Source: Cryptomeria japonica
Taxonomy: Eukaryota; Streptophyta; Pinopsida; Cupressales; Cupressaceae
Reading direction: 5' to 3'
DNA length: 64,000 bases
Assembly: GCF_030272615.1 (NCBI RefSeq)
Contig: NC_081406.1
Span: 244,707,218 to 244,771,217, forward strand
Position numbers and translations under genes: made by a program. Shown in pieces: positions 1-11,448 of this stretch. The notes beneath the pieces were generated by a model. It searched no databases. It was given only the letters and a program-made list of their open reading frames with translations, and was not told the DNA's origin. Position 1 is the stretch's first letter. The number at the start of each line of letters is the position of its first letter.

Positions 1-1305
1 GATGGATTCTCCAAGCAAGCCACTTAAGGCTCTAACTGAGCTTATCGATGTGGGGAGGACCCCCACATACAGTGAATTCACTTATCACCTCAGTCGCCTG
101 ACCAACTTATTTATATAGCGGCTCAAAAATCTCGCTCGAGACCACGTCGGGAGAGTCGATATCCCCGATATTCCCAATCCAAGATACTCTTGTGGGGTGA
201 TGAAATCCCCAATCAAGAAATACCCCTCAACTACAAAAATAAAAAGAGGGTGTTGTTGATCACTCTTTCTCTTACACCCAAGGTCCACGAAGGCGAGGGG
301 AGAGGATACTTGAGTGCAATGGTGAGTCCACCCAACACTAAGCATGCAAGCGCACCAAACACATAAAAAACTTGTTCATTTTAAGCCCACATGTTCAAGG
401 TTTTCTAACTAAAATACAAAAAATAATCTAAACTAGTTGAAAATAAGTGTCTTGGACAAGCGTGTTGCAACAAAAATAGTTAGTAGTCTTAAGATAATGC
501 CTTGGAAAAATGAAATGGACCTGCAAAACTCAAAATTTAATTAAAAACAAAAAAGAAACTCTATGGATACAACACAGGCCTTGATCCATAAGCGCAGATG
601 TTGTAGCGTCTGCGCGGACATTGACGTGTATGCGCAAACATTGAAGTAACTACGCGCACCTAAACAACAGAAAAGTAGGAAATGCTAATTCAAATTTTCA
701 GTTTGAATTTTACCTTCTACGTAGATGTTGATGCCTAGCACAGATGTTGATGCGTATGTGCAAGCGTCAAAACATAGAATTAAATGCTAACAGAGTTAAT
801 TGAAATTTTGAAATTTGAATTTCAAAATTTAAACTTCGGGTGGGATGTTTGGCTCAGCGGAGGCGCTGAACCAAAGCACAGACGTTGATGCATCTGTGCA
901 GACCTTGATTTGCCTGAAACCCAAAACAATAAGCTAAACACCTAAAATTGTCGAAAATAGAAATAGAAACCAATCTAGCTTTGTTTTTCGTTCTTTTTTA
1001 TCCATTTTTGAATGCTTTTATTGATTTTAAGCCTTAAAAATGAAAATAAACTCTAAAATGAAGCTCTTAAACTAAAGTGTCAATAAACATTGTGAAGACA
1101 TTGAAGGCCAGGCGAAGATGTTAAACCATAAAACCTGCAAAAAGGCAGGTTAAATTTTCAAATTTGAAGCGCAGACATTGTTCCCTAGCGGAGACATTGA
1201 AACAGCCAAGCGGAAATGTCAAAGGGTAGGTGGAAACATTTAAGCGTCAACCTATGAGCTAAAATCATTAAAAATTTGACAAAAGGTTAAAATGAAGGGA
1301 TGTGG
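1..1305 (-). mobile_element. Internal leader of gypsy-type element H (partial, runs off the left edge)
   Basis: No coding domain is recognisable here. The stretch lies on the internal side of a primer-binding-like site (1306-1323) and its LTR (1327-4223), so by position it should be the 5' leader of a minus-strand LTR element whose body lies left of the window. Between about 590 and 1250 it contains many degenerate copies of a CpG-containing phrase resembling GCGCAGACGTTGATGC. The assignment to H is inferred from position only. Confidence 0.45.
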
Positions 1306-1323
1306 GTCCCACCAGGTGTGCCA
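1306..1323 (-). other. Primer-binding-like site of element H
   Basis: On the minus strand this reads TGGCACACCTGGTGGGAC, three bases inside an LTR end that reads CTCTTCA. The position and the TGG start are those of a tRNA primer-binding site. The same sequence type (TGGCACAACTAGTGGGAC) marks element A at 28980-28997, so A and H probably prime with related tRNAs. The tRNA was not identified. Confidence 0.5.
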
Positions 1324-1326
1324 AAA

Positions 1327-4223
1327 TGAAGAGGGTAAAAAATAGGAAGACAAGATTCAATGGTTATAATGTAAACAAATCAATCAAAACACAAAATAAA
1401 ACCATTATACATTCTCCTTTGGATTGGGCTTGATGAAGTGGAAGTATTGGCATTGAGTTGCCATTGATGTCAACTAGTGAGTAGGAGTTTGTTGACATTA
1501 GAGATTAATTTCAACCGATATGGTGTAAGCATGATTTATCACTGGTAAGAGGTTATATGAAGAAGTGTGTTGGCATGTTAAGTAAATACTGGCAAGGCAT
1601 GAAACCGGTATGTATGAAGGTTGGTTGCCAGTTTGTGATGAAGAGGCAGAATGTTAACAAGATCATAATGAAGTAGTAAACCAGAGGATAAGGTGAGTTG
1701 CCGATGTGTTGTGTTTTCGGTAAGAGAAAATGTTTAGTGTGTTAGACATACCAATAAGGGTATGTACCGGTAGAAGGATTTTCCAGATGAACAGGTATGA
1801 ATCGATCCTATGTCGGTGAGTGGGTCATGTTTCGACATGTCTATCATGTGGATGCCAGATGGCAAGAAGGGAGATGTCGGTGTGTTTGCATCATCGAGGT
1901 AAGGTAGTTGCAAGGACAAGTAAGCATTTAATGAAGCCCCCCTTGATTTGCGGATTGTAAATCAGAAGTTTTGTGGCTTGATGAAGAATGAACGACAGAG
2001 GAAGATCAGAGAGTTGTTGGCATCATGATCAAAGAATGGAACCAAATTAAAGGATGATCTCAAACAAGAAATAGCTAGATCTTAAATGTGGTTGACAAAA
2101 ATCAAAGCAAAAGTGCAGGGTTAGGTTTTCTATTTTTAGTATACATGCATTGGACAAATGAAAAATGTGCATAGATTTATTTCCTCAATGCATGTGATCG
2201 ATCCAAGGAAGATTGGATCGGATTGAAGACAGATTTGGTCACTGAGAAGAAACCCTAACCACCCTAAGTTTGAATTGGTTTTTGGTGGGAAGGCTCAAGT
2301 TTAAATATGCCAACTTGAGACTTTGATTTGTGATGAGAGAGTGTGAAGAAGGGTGGTTAGTGTGTAGTCAAAACATTTGGATAGAAAATTCTAAGTGAGT
2401 GTGTTTGTAGGTGATATTGTAGCATATGAAGGAAACTGGTAAAGGTGTTCATACCAGTAGAGTGTGTGAAGAATATAGAGGGAAAGAATACCTGCAGAGT
2501 TGGAACCGGTGGATATGTTGCAGAAGTTAAGTGTGATCCACCAGGGGTTGAAGAGATTAAGAAGAGTGTGAGATCCGACAGAGAGGGAGAGAAGCATAAG
2601 AGATTGTGAATGTGACTGGTAAATTTGAAACCGGTAGAACATAGTACATAAGAGTTACAAAACTTTATTTCTAACAGAGATTTTTCACTGTATTTGAAAT
2701 CTATCAATTTGATCACTAAGTTGGTGCTTAGTGCAAGGGTTGTAGCTCCTTTGGATAAGTATCCATAAATTAGTAGGGGTTGGTGCTCCTTTTAGTTGGT
2801 GCTCATAAATCAAGGGTTGGGGCTCCTTGGGTTGGTGCCCTAAAATTGTAATCAGATCATTTTCATTGTGAGGTTGGATTGGAGCAGAAAATCTCTAGCA
2901 GTTGTTCTCATAGAGGTTTTTCCCACATTGGGTTTTCCTCGTATATCTGGTGTTATGCGATGCATTTTTTATGTGTCTATATTATTGATCCATTAACTAT
3001 TCTTCCTTCACACTCAATTTGTATTGTTTGGTTAACCGGTCTGCCCATTGTTTATTCTATATGCTATCGGTATATCCTTGAGGCAAGAAAGTGTTTAGAT
3101 CACTAATTCACCCCCCTCTCAGTGATCCATTGTGTCTAATAGGAAGATACGCCCTTGTGCTCCACTTGTTTGGATTTTCCCTTCTTGGTTGATGTGGATT
3201 TCTCTCCAATTGAACAACAAGTGATTAAAGATGTGGAGTGAGAGATGGATGGATGCTCAAATGAGGAATATGGATGCAAATATAGCTATAGTATGGATGC
3301 ACGAATGAAGATTCTAGAGCTATTAGGCTAGCATAAAATTACTCGAATTGGAGATATGAAATGAAGGGGAGGAGACCCCAATTTATAGATTTGAAGAGGG
3401 ATGAATGGATGATCAAGAGTGAAGGAGAGGAAGCACGTGGATTGAGGGGACATGAGAGGACAGGGTGTGGAGACCAAGAGATTTGTCATAAAGGCATTTC
3501 CTGTCTCCACACTCCACAAGGTGCATAGGGAAGATACCCTCAAGTACTTTGGGGGAATAAAAGGAATTTAAAATCCCTTGGAGAGAGGACAAGGGAACTA
3601 AAAATTCCCAAATAATGACTTGCATGGGGAAAGGAAATGGGAAAAGGAATTAAAAATTCCTTGGGAAGGTAAGAGACATGGGAGAGAGTGAGATTTTGAA
3701 ATCCTTGAATTGATTTAATTAGGTGCATTTAAGGTTGGAAGGTGAGGAAGGGACAAGTGGACTTAGCCATTTATGGCTATTGGTTGACTTAGTGGCTAAT
3801 CATGGGGATTAGCCACTAGCACATGATTAAAGAGGTGATTAGGTGTGCTAATGAGGGATTAGAAGACAAGTGGGATTTGTAGGAGCATTTGACAAGAGGA
3901 GAGAGAATAAGTGGAGGAATTAAAAATTAGGAAATAATGCTAAGTAGGCTTCTAGAAGAATTAATTAGGCTAATGAAGAATTAGGGAAAGTGATTTGTAG
4001 GAATCACATGACTAAGAAGAATTAATTAATTTTGAGGACTTTAGAAGAAATAGGGGATAATAAATTTATTTAATAAATTAATTATTGGACTATGTGACAC
4101 AATTAATTTAATTTAATTTAATTAATTCTAAGAAGAATAAAGGTAACATAATTAAATCAATTAATTACGTAGAAATGATAAAATTAATTAAATATTTAAT
4201 TTAATTAATTATGTATGTCTACA
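1327..4223 (-). repeat. 5' LTR of gypsy-type element H, interrupted by solo LTR F
   Basis: On the minus strand the LTR begins TGTAGACATAC at 4223, runs through a TTAATTAA-rich segment and ends CTCTTCA at 1327, next to the primer-binding-like site. Without the 1,702 bases at 1445-3146 (solo LTR F plus one copy of its target duplication), about 1.2 kb remains, a normal LTR length. The TGTAGACA start and the AT-rich following segment also occur at 50176 (minus) and, less closely, at 31168 (plus). Bases 4224-4228 (GGACT) should be one copy of H's target duplication; its partner would lie outside the window. Confidence 0.6.
1445..3141 (+). repeat. Copia-type solo LTR F with target duplication GGAAG
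   Basis: The sequence starts TATTGGCATTGAG and ends GTGTCTAATA. It is flanked by the exact 5-base repeat GGAAG at 1440-1444 and 3142-3146, so the ends are well defined. The termini read TA...TA where TG...CA is expected, consistent with one G-to-A and one C-to-T transition. Near its 3' end it has GGTTTTTCCCACATTGGGTT and then an 'ACTAATTCACCCCCCTCTCAGTG' type sequence (3101-3125), both typical of the copia LTRs elsewhere in the window. No internal region is attached, so it is a solo LTR left by LTR-LTR recombination. Confidence 0.8.
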
Positions 4224-4352
4224 GGACTGATTTGTAGTTTCCTTTCTTTGCGGCCAGGTTCATTTCTCTCCCTTTCATTTGATCATCAGTGTTGAGGATC
4301 CCCTCAAAGGTGATCAATCCCTTGGGAAGCTTGTTTGATCTTAGCTACAAAA
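4224..4352 (-). pseudogene. Element A pol fragment downstream of its RNase H (displaced by insertions)
   Basis: Read on the minus strand this fragment encodes a short peptide containing NKLPKGLITFEGILNTDDQ. That matches the segment expected just downstream of the archaeal-type RNase H in Tat-like gypsy elements. It directly continues the reading in 21977-22140 once copia element D is removed, apart from one in-frame stop at the junction. At 4223 it is cut by the LTR of element H. It proves that D and H both landed inside A; the rest of A lies further left. Confidence 0.65.
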
Positions 4353-5437
4353 TGTTGGCAACAACAATAAAGGAAAACTAAGAGGGGGGGTGAATAAGTT
4401 TTCACCAAATCAAATAATTTAAGCACAATCTTAGATCTGATCAACTACAACAAGAATTAAGATAAACACAATAATAGCAACACACATCACACCAAGATTT
4501 AGATGTGGAAAACCCAGTTAAGGGAAAAACCACGGCGGGAACCTACCCACAATAGATGATACTTTGTTGTAGTATGTGTAAATATTACAATAGGGATGCA
4601 CTTTCATTCAAGCACACTGCCTAGAGCTCATTGCTCAAAAATATAATGACTTATAAGGCTACAACCCTTAGGGAAGGTTCACTACCTTACAATATTATCC
4701 AGACTATAATTCGGTTAAGATGAACTAAAAGAATAGCATCTCCTAATGCCTGATGACGGTTCCCATTAAGCTCAATTGTCTTCCCTGCAACACACTCTGC
4801 TTAATACACCACACCAAAGGATAAATTCACTTGTTCGCACATACACCACTCTCTGATAATGCAGACACAACCACCATACATCACCTATATCCCAATTACA
4901 TGAATATAACACCTATTTATACAAATCATAAACCTTGACTACAAGGTCGGCTCAACCCTTAACACCTAATTACAAAATTACATCACACGATACACAAATC
5001 ATACACCAGACCAATACAATGCCATAAACAACATAGCATGGATCCAAATCAAATCCTCAAACACGCAACACCACCAAAAATTTTGCCAAGATCAACTACA
5101 ACACGTTACACCATCAAAAATAATGCATAACACGAAGAATATCACTGGACCCATAAGATCTTCAATAGCCCGCACAATGATCAATGCATACCACTAAGAC
5201 AAATAGGACACGATTAGGAAACACCAACAAGCACATTAGAATAATCCACAATAGTTGCACCAACACTACTTAATCAGGTCTTCCTCGATCAACATGCTAG
5301 CACTCAACAACACTCAACAACAACAACTAGGATTAGAAAGATAACTTGCTGAGCACCAAATCATGAACCATCTAAATCGAAGATACACAAGAACATCCCA
5401 AACACTCTCCCAAACCTGCAACCAAAGATATGATCAT
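4353..5437 (-). repeat. 3' LTR of copia element D, part 1
   Basis: Starts TGTTGGCAACAACAATAAAG and matches 20755 onward (TGTTGGCAACAACAATGATG) throughout, with scattered substitutions. It is broken at 5437 by the insertion of C and resumes at 16324. It contains the CCACGGTTTTTCCC / GGGTTTTCCAC block (minus strand, near 4510-4540) shared by several copia LTRs in this window. Confidence 0.9.
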
Positions 5438-6734
5438 TGTTTGCTCCATCAATAGGAATAATAACTATAGTTAAAGTCTCAACCCGAAGTTTGGACATTC
5501 ACTTTGTGAAGTTACTATCTCCATAACTAAATTTCATTTGATTGTCAACCAAGGGACGTATTACATGAAATGGTTCTACACTATATATGCACTAAGTCCC
5601 TGTGATAGTTATCTTGCATTACTGCAGCAACTAAAATCTATTTGGAAAAAGCAGGCAAGAATTAAAACAACTAAATGGATACATGAAAACTCTGCATTAA
5701 CATAAAACTCACTTAAAGAAATACTAACTAAGCCCAAAGTTGTCAAACAGAAATTACTTTGTTTTCTTTGGCTGCAAGAACAGTCAATGGATCTATTTCC
5801 AGTGGCTACAAGAACAGTCAATGCCAAGACATCTACTGCAGCAGAAAAAGAAAACTAAATTTAACAAAGGCACAAGATCATTCACCAAGTAGGCCCCCTT
5901 TAATGAGTGTATCCAAGCTTCCAAAATAACTCTAACTACTTAGAATAACATAACTTTATTCATTGTTTCTCAAAAGTCGATACATCATTCAGAATGAAAG
6001 AAAACTCAAACACTCTGAAACTTTATTTCTAAAATCTTCTTCTCTTTTTCCCTCTCTTTCTTTCCTAATCTCAAAGGAGAGATAGAGACACTTATTTAAA
6101 AGAAAACAACAACTTCCTACAATTAAGATCATGCTGATGAGAAGAGGTGGATAAAATTCATGAAGGAGAACAGTTGGAGTTAAGCCACTAAAAATGTGGA
6201 TCTACACCAAACCACAACCAAGAATATAGCATGGCAGTATTACAAGATTGATGCCCACTAAAGTCAGACATAAATGAGTCTTGCGCACCCAGATACTCCT
6301 CTGTCATTCCTCACACTCATTATCCTCTTCACTGATTTGAACTTTTAGTTGCCCCCTTGAATATCTCAAACTGCCTTCTCGACGTGACAGGACAACCTTC
6401 TCCACAACATCTCATTTATTCCTACAATTTAAAAAGAGAGAACATACAAGCATATACATATCTATTTTAATTAATCATAACACTTATTCATTTCGTACAT
6501 GATATTGCCTATGACAATCTATATGGAAATAGGAACAAATCACATGGCTTCCAGAATAACTGGCATGGCAACAAGAATAACTGGCAAAGACAAAACAATT
6601 AATGGGTTCAGTTAACATCTAAAATGCATATATAGTCAAACTTTAATACATCATTACCATCCCATTATACAAATTAAAACGTGACAAAAAATTATGAGTT
6701 ATAGGAATAAAAGGAGCTAATATCTCGCTCATCA
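5438..6734 (-). repeat. 3' LTR of gypsy element C
   Basis: Starts TGTTTGCTCCATCAATAGG and ends GCTCATCA in plus orientation. It matches 15028-16318 over its whole length (1,297 against 1,291 bases). It contains two nearby copies of a phrase like GGCTGCAAGAACAGTCAATG (about 5769-5823), a motif type that recurs in the internal region of C. Confidence 0.93.
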
Positions 6735-6750
6735 TGCCCCCCAACTTAGT
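6735..6750 (-). other. Polypurine tract of element C
   Basis: On the minus strand this reads ACTAAGTTGGGGGGCA and abuts the 3' LTR at 6734. Its position and purine run are those of the plus-strand primer of an LTR retrotransposon. Confidence 0.75.
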
Positions 6751-7243
6751 GTCTTGTTGATCCTCCAGCAAGAGGAAAGTTTCTGATTCAGGCGCTAATT
6801 CTCAAGTCACCAATAGTTTCCTAACATGTCCCTCCTGAAGCCAAATTCCAATAAAATCCCTTCATCTTTTCTAGTTTGGCCCATCTAGCTTCTTCTGTAG
6901 CTGCCTCATAGGGTTTCTCTATAATCCTACATCCCAACAATGGCCACATGAGGATAGTGGGTTGGAAGATCAAGGGTAGCCAGTCATTATTTTTCATCCT
7001 ACCCAAATGGATGTATTTAGGGGCTCTCTATATAGCTGGATGAAAATTCGGTAATGAATGAGGTTCACCCTATTTCAAGTCCTTTGGCAGATTATTCCAA
7101 TGTTGAATCAGACAGTCAACTGCAGTTGCACTTTCATTTTCAATCAAGTGTTCATATGCTTGGAATATTTCCTCCCTTATTGGTAATACTTGACTCCTTA
7201 CATCTGGCCTTGCTAATAACTTCTGCCAATCATAATAAAGAAG

Positions 7244-9001
7244 TCATGGGTCTTTGACCTCTATTCTGAGAGGCAATGGATAATCAAATTCAAGATTCTT
7301 ATATGCTTTGGCTTGAGTTCCCATGCTAATTTCATTTTGCACCCATGACATTAATGTTTTTATGTGGATATCACCAATGTATAACAAGGGATTCCACTCA
7401 CTATCAGAAGTCGCAACATAGTTATGCAAATAGAATTCACACAATAAATTTTTAACAGTTGTTGGAGAGGTCTGATAAGCATTATAAAATTCTTCTGTTG
7501 TGTCTAAAGAAGGACCAAGGTCTCTAATAATGCAATTTAGCTTAAAACTTAAATACAGCTCTTTTAGATGCAAATCATAAACCCTTGGTGGAGCCCTACA
7601 TTGTATCAATTCAAGGACCATACTGGTAATTGTGTCAACTTTAGCTTCCAATTCTGCAATCTAATTATCCCTCTTTTCAATTTTCCTTCTGTTGCTTATC
7701 GATAATTCCATGTAACCTAGCCCTCTATATTTCCCACTGCCTATAAAATGTTAATGCAATAGACAAACTAGTGAGAGATGATCAAGGTCTATTAGCTATT
7801 ACCTTAGGGCATGGAATTTCTTCAAATTGTTTTGCCACATATGCCAAACTTGAAAGTCCGTCAGTGCCATGTTCTTCTAGGAATTTAACCTCTAATGGAC
7901 TCCCATGTTCTTCTTCTGATGTTTCTACCGAAATGACCTCCACTGCATCTCCTGTTGGTCGAACTTTCTATGTACTCCATCGAGTCCTTCTTGCATATAC
8001 TTTTGGATTAGTTGCAGGAATAGTTTCTACTAGAGGTGTTGCTGCAGGAGATTTCCCTTTAGCTTACACCTCTTGGTTGCAGGAGAAACCTGAGTTTCTT
8101 AAGGCTGAACCATAGTTTCTTCTTCTGCATCAATTGTCTCTACTTCTTTCCCTTTTCTTCTAGAATATGTCGCTCCTCTTTGGAAGTTAGTGGAGGGTTT
8201 CTCAATGTTCGTTTCCACCACCACATCTTCTGCCATAGTCAAAGCTTCTTTGGCAATGGGAGGCTCATTTCCTGCAGAATTTCTAGAAAACAAGGGATCT
8301 CCTATATCCTCCTCTTGGGCTGCTAATTCCTCTGCAACAAGAGCATTTTCAACCCTAAATTGCAATATATCTTCAAATACCCCCCATGCCATTTGAGAAA
8401 CATCCCTAAGAGAACGTTCTACTAACAATTTTATCAAACCATGATGACTGACAAAATGATTTCCATTCTTTCGTGTTTCTTTGGCACTTATGAAAATAAG
8501 GTGGTATAGAAAATTTGGAACATTTACCCTTCGGCCATGCCGTAAATGACTAAGAAATTTGAAATGGATCGAATGTAAATTTAAATACCTTCCATCCCAG
8601 GTAATGTATTTTATTATATACAATGCCACCTGGGGCCATTCTACTGGAAGAGATACCTGTCTGACTCCCTGCTTATCCACTGTCAGAGGTCCATCTGTGG
8701 GGTGTGTAAATTCTTCTCTAGCGCTTCTTGCATCCTTGGATTTAGGAAACAACTCTCCTTCCTACAGCAACCTAGTAACTTCATCTATTCGTTGTTCCGT
8801 AGCAATAATCCTCAATCCTTTGATAGAAGCTTCCCCTTGATTGAATGAATGCATGAACTTGGAAGCAATTTCTTCATTGTAATTTGTTATTTTTAGAAAA
8901 TAATCAATCCACCCATGCAGCTGGAAATAATTCTCACACAGGGCATCCTGCAGCAACGTGTCATGGATTACAGGTTCATGGCGGATAGGATCTCCACCCA
9001 T
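7244..9001 (-). pseudogene. Extra ORF of element C between integrase and 3' LTR (decayed)
   Basis: Three consecutive minus-strand open blocks read as one decayed protein. The first is 9001-8762 (79 residues, starting MGGDP, with LLQDALCENYFQLHGWIDYF). The second is 8752-8099 (217 residues, with SLPVEWPQVALYIIKYITW and a basic stretch near its end). The third is 7651-7244 (135 residues). The first two are separated by one stop and nearly abut; the third follows a 450-base stretch broken by stops. The order is N-terminal globular part, Glu-rich linker (EELAAQEEDIGDPL), then C-terminal part. I see no transmembrane segment or signal peptide, so an env-like role is not supported. It faintly resembles the 'putative plant transposon protein' domains found beside plant LTR elements. 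The function is unknown. Confidence 0.6.
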
Positions 9002-9401
9002 GACTATTTCAGCTCACAAAATAATTTCCGCAACTGAGAATGAGGGCTTGAAGTAATCTGCAGAATTGAAAAATATTTGCTTGAAAATTCCTTACTTCTA
9101 GTTTCAACGGCAGAATGCATTGCTCACTTGTACCAAAGAATGTCTCATTGAAAAGAATGATGGTAGGCAATCAAATCAAGTTACTGACAAGGACGAATAA
9201 TTACTTAACTTGGAAATCAGACCATAAAACACCCCCCCCCCAACTTATTATGACATGTGTCCACACATGCGGAAAGGACAGAAGGAAGTTTACGTGGATT
9301 TGAAATAAGCAATAATCATAGTAAAATAATAAATGCATAATTAATAAAAAATAAGCTATGTACATACCTGCAGTCGAGCGAATAAATGTTGCATGAAATG
9401 G

Positions 9402-10042
9402 TTAGCTAAAAAGAAGGGTGAAATGAAATGATGTGACGCGAATGAAATGATAGATAAAGAAATGAAATGAGATGACATGGATGGAATAATTATTAATGGA
9501 GAATAATATTTCCATAAGACGTGGAAATATTTTTATGAAATGATGCTTGAAGAATTTATTGAGTGTTAGGAACATTCCCTGCAGAAGCTGCAGGAACCGC
9601 ACCCTGAATGCTTCCTTCAGTTGTTGTAGGAACTTCACCAGTTGTTGTGGGAACTTATCCAATTACTATAGGAACTGATATTTTATCTTGACAGGAGAAT
9701 TGTTGCAGGAACTGTTCTTTGGTTGCAGGTTTATGATACAGGCATAGTAGATGACCATTTACTAAAATCTTGAATCGAACTGGATCAATAGTGGTCAAGC
9801 AAACTGCTCCATTTTTTAAAACTTCATCTATCTCATATGAGCCTAACCATCTTGTCTGCAGCTTTCCCGTAGTATCCTTATATCTAGAATCATACAGCAG
9901 CGCCCAGTCACCTACTTGAAATTTCTTCTCCTTTAGGTACTTATCATGTCACTTAGCTCTCTAATTTTGAATAAGTTTTTATTTGTTGGACAACCATCTT
10001 TCTCAGCTCATCCAAAGCATTCAATCGGTGAATGTGGTCTCT
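9402..10042 (-). pseudogene. Low-complexity C-terminal tail of the element C polyprotein
   Basis: Downstream of the integrase core, translation on the minus strand gives a low-complexity tail with repeats such as VPTTTGEVPTTTEG, interrupted by stops. The DNA here repeats a phrase like TTGCAGGAAC several times (9580-9735), and similar phrases occur in the LTR of C. About 9740-10040 still reads as the integrase C-terminal region in broken frames. Confidence 0.4.
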
Positions 10043-10768
10043 TCAATGTGCTTTAGAAAGTGTCATATTCAATTGTAGAGTTGTTCTTAGAGTTTTGTGT
10101 TCAAACTCAATAGGCATCATTGTTGCTTTTCCATACACCATTTCAAAAGGTGTAAAACCAATTGGTGTTTTCCATGTTGTTCTATATGCCCAAATAGCTT
10201 CAGGAAGTCTTTGAGACCAATATTTTTTATGAACAACTGTTATTTTAGTAAGAATGGCTTCTATATCCCTATTTGTGACTTCTTCTTGACCATTTGCTTG
10301 TGGATGGTATGGGGTAGAGTTTTTGTGCCTTATATTGTATTCATTAACCAATGTTGTAATCAATGTGGAAGTAAATTGTGGTCCTTGGTCTGAAACAATT
10401 TCTCTTGGAACTCCATACCTGGTAAATATTTCTTCATAGAGAAATTCAGTCACTTTATTATCTCTTGCATGTGTCATAGCTCGTGCTTCCACCCATTTGG
10501 TGACATAATTAGTACATACTAGAATATAAGATTTTCCATTGGAAGGAGGATCAATTGGTCCAACAAAATCTAATCCCCATCTATCAAATGGTGCTACTAA
10601 TATCTGTGGATATAATGGCATCTCATCAAATCTAGTAGGCCTACCCATGCACTGGCATCTATCACATTTCCTTGTGTATTGTGATGCATCCTTATATAAT
10701 GTTGGCCAATAATATCCTGTGCTCAATATTTTAAGTGTTATTCTTTTAGCGCAAAATGTCCTCCACAT
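10043..10768 (-). pseudogene. Integrase of gypsy element C (zinc finger end and DDE core)
   Basis: Integrase joins the element cDNA to host DNA. The 241-residue frame begins inside the HHCC zinc-binding domain (CDRCQCMGRP). It then carries the catalytic core: the first Asp in WGLDFVGPID, the second in VSDQGPQF and the Glu in the PQANGQEEV segment, so the D,D,E triad is still visible. The frame overlaps that of the upstream RNase H block (10738-10768), which shows a frameshift inside the zinc-binding region. The sequence continues into stop-rich DNA below 10043. Identification is secure; function is unlikely. Confidence 0.93.
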
Positions 10769-11346
10769 GGTTCATCATGGCATGCATGAAGGATATCATA
10801 TGTTTCATCCTCTCTAACATATCTTCTCATGACTTGGTCAGGTCCAGTGTAAAATAAACAATCAGCAATCCATGAGAAGTTAAAGCTTTTCTCAACCAAC
10901 AATCTTCTTTCTTTACGAGAGAAATGAATTGGCATTTTATTAGCAGCTAAATAATTGGCAATATCATCATACCAAGGAGTGTGTGCTTTTATAAGGAATA
11001 AATGTTCATCTGGAAAAGCATCATCTATGGCTACAGGATCATCCTGCAATTGAAGCCTAGAAAGATAATTTCCAACCACATTGGACTTTTCTGGTTTATC
11101 TACAACTATAATATCAAATTCTTGCATCAACAGTAACCAGTGAGCCAATATTCTTATAATTGAAGGTTTATTCATGAGATTTTTGATTGCAGTACGATTA
11201 GTATGCACAAATATCGGATATCCCGTTATATAATGCCTGAGATTATTGAGCGCATATATAACTGCTAACATTTCTTTTTTAGTGACAGTGTAATTAAGCT
11301 CAGGCCCCTGCATGTTCTTGCTAATATAATAAATTGCACTCTCCAA
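10738..11346 (-). pseudogene. RNase H and integrase zinc-finger start of gypsy element C
   Basis: 202-residue frame. The N-terminal part is the Ty3-type RNase H (YYISKNMQGPELNYTVTKKE, with E in KKEMLAVIYAL). A linker follows and then the HACHDEPCGGHF start of the integrase HHCC domain. Two positions that are normally Asp in active RNase H appear as Asn or are lost: VHTNR in place of VHTD, and VVGNYLSRL in place of VADxLSRL. The enzyme was probably inactive before or soon after the frame broke. It follows reverse transcriptase (11449-12285) with about 100 bases of broken reading. Confidence 0.92.
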
Positions 11347-11448
11347 GTTATCAATCTTCTATCCCAAAACTGCTCCTATGGCATAATTTGATGCATCTGT
11401 ATGAATTTGAAATGGTAAGGACCAGTTTGGACCCTTAAGAACTAGTGC

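Noticed and set aside
4224..4228. LTR end at 4223 taken as the 3' LTR of element A
   Set aside because: The sequence starting TGTAGACA has no counterpart in the A LTR at 29006-31167, and A coding sequence runs right up to 4224. So it is a separate insertion (H).
7771..8396. Plus-strand open stretches of 114 and 68 codons
   Set aside because: They are antisense to the extra ORF of element C and have no domain of their own.
9231..9241. C run here, and similar C or G runs near 13489 and 51960, as signals
   Set aside because: Simple homopolymers, prone to sequencing and replication slippage; no function is supported.
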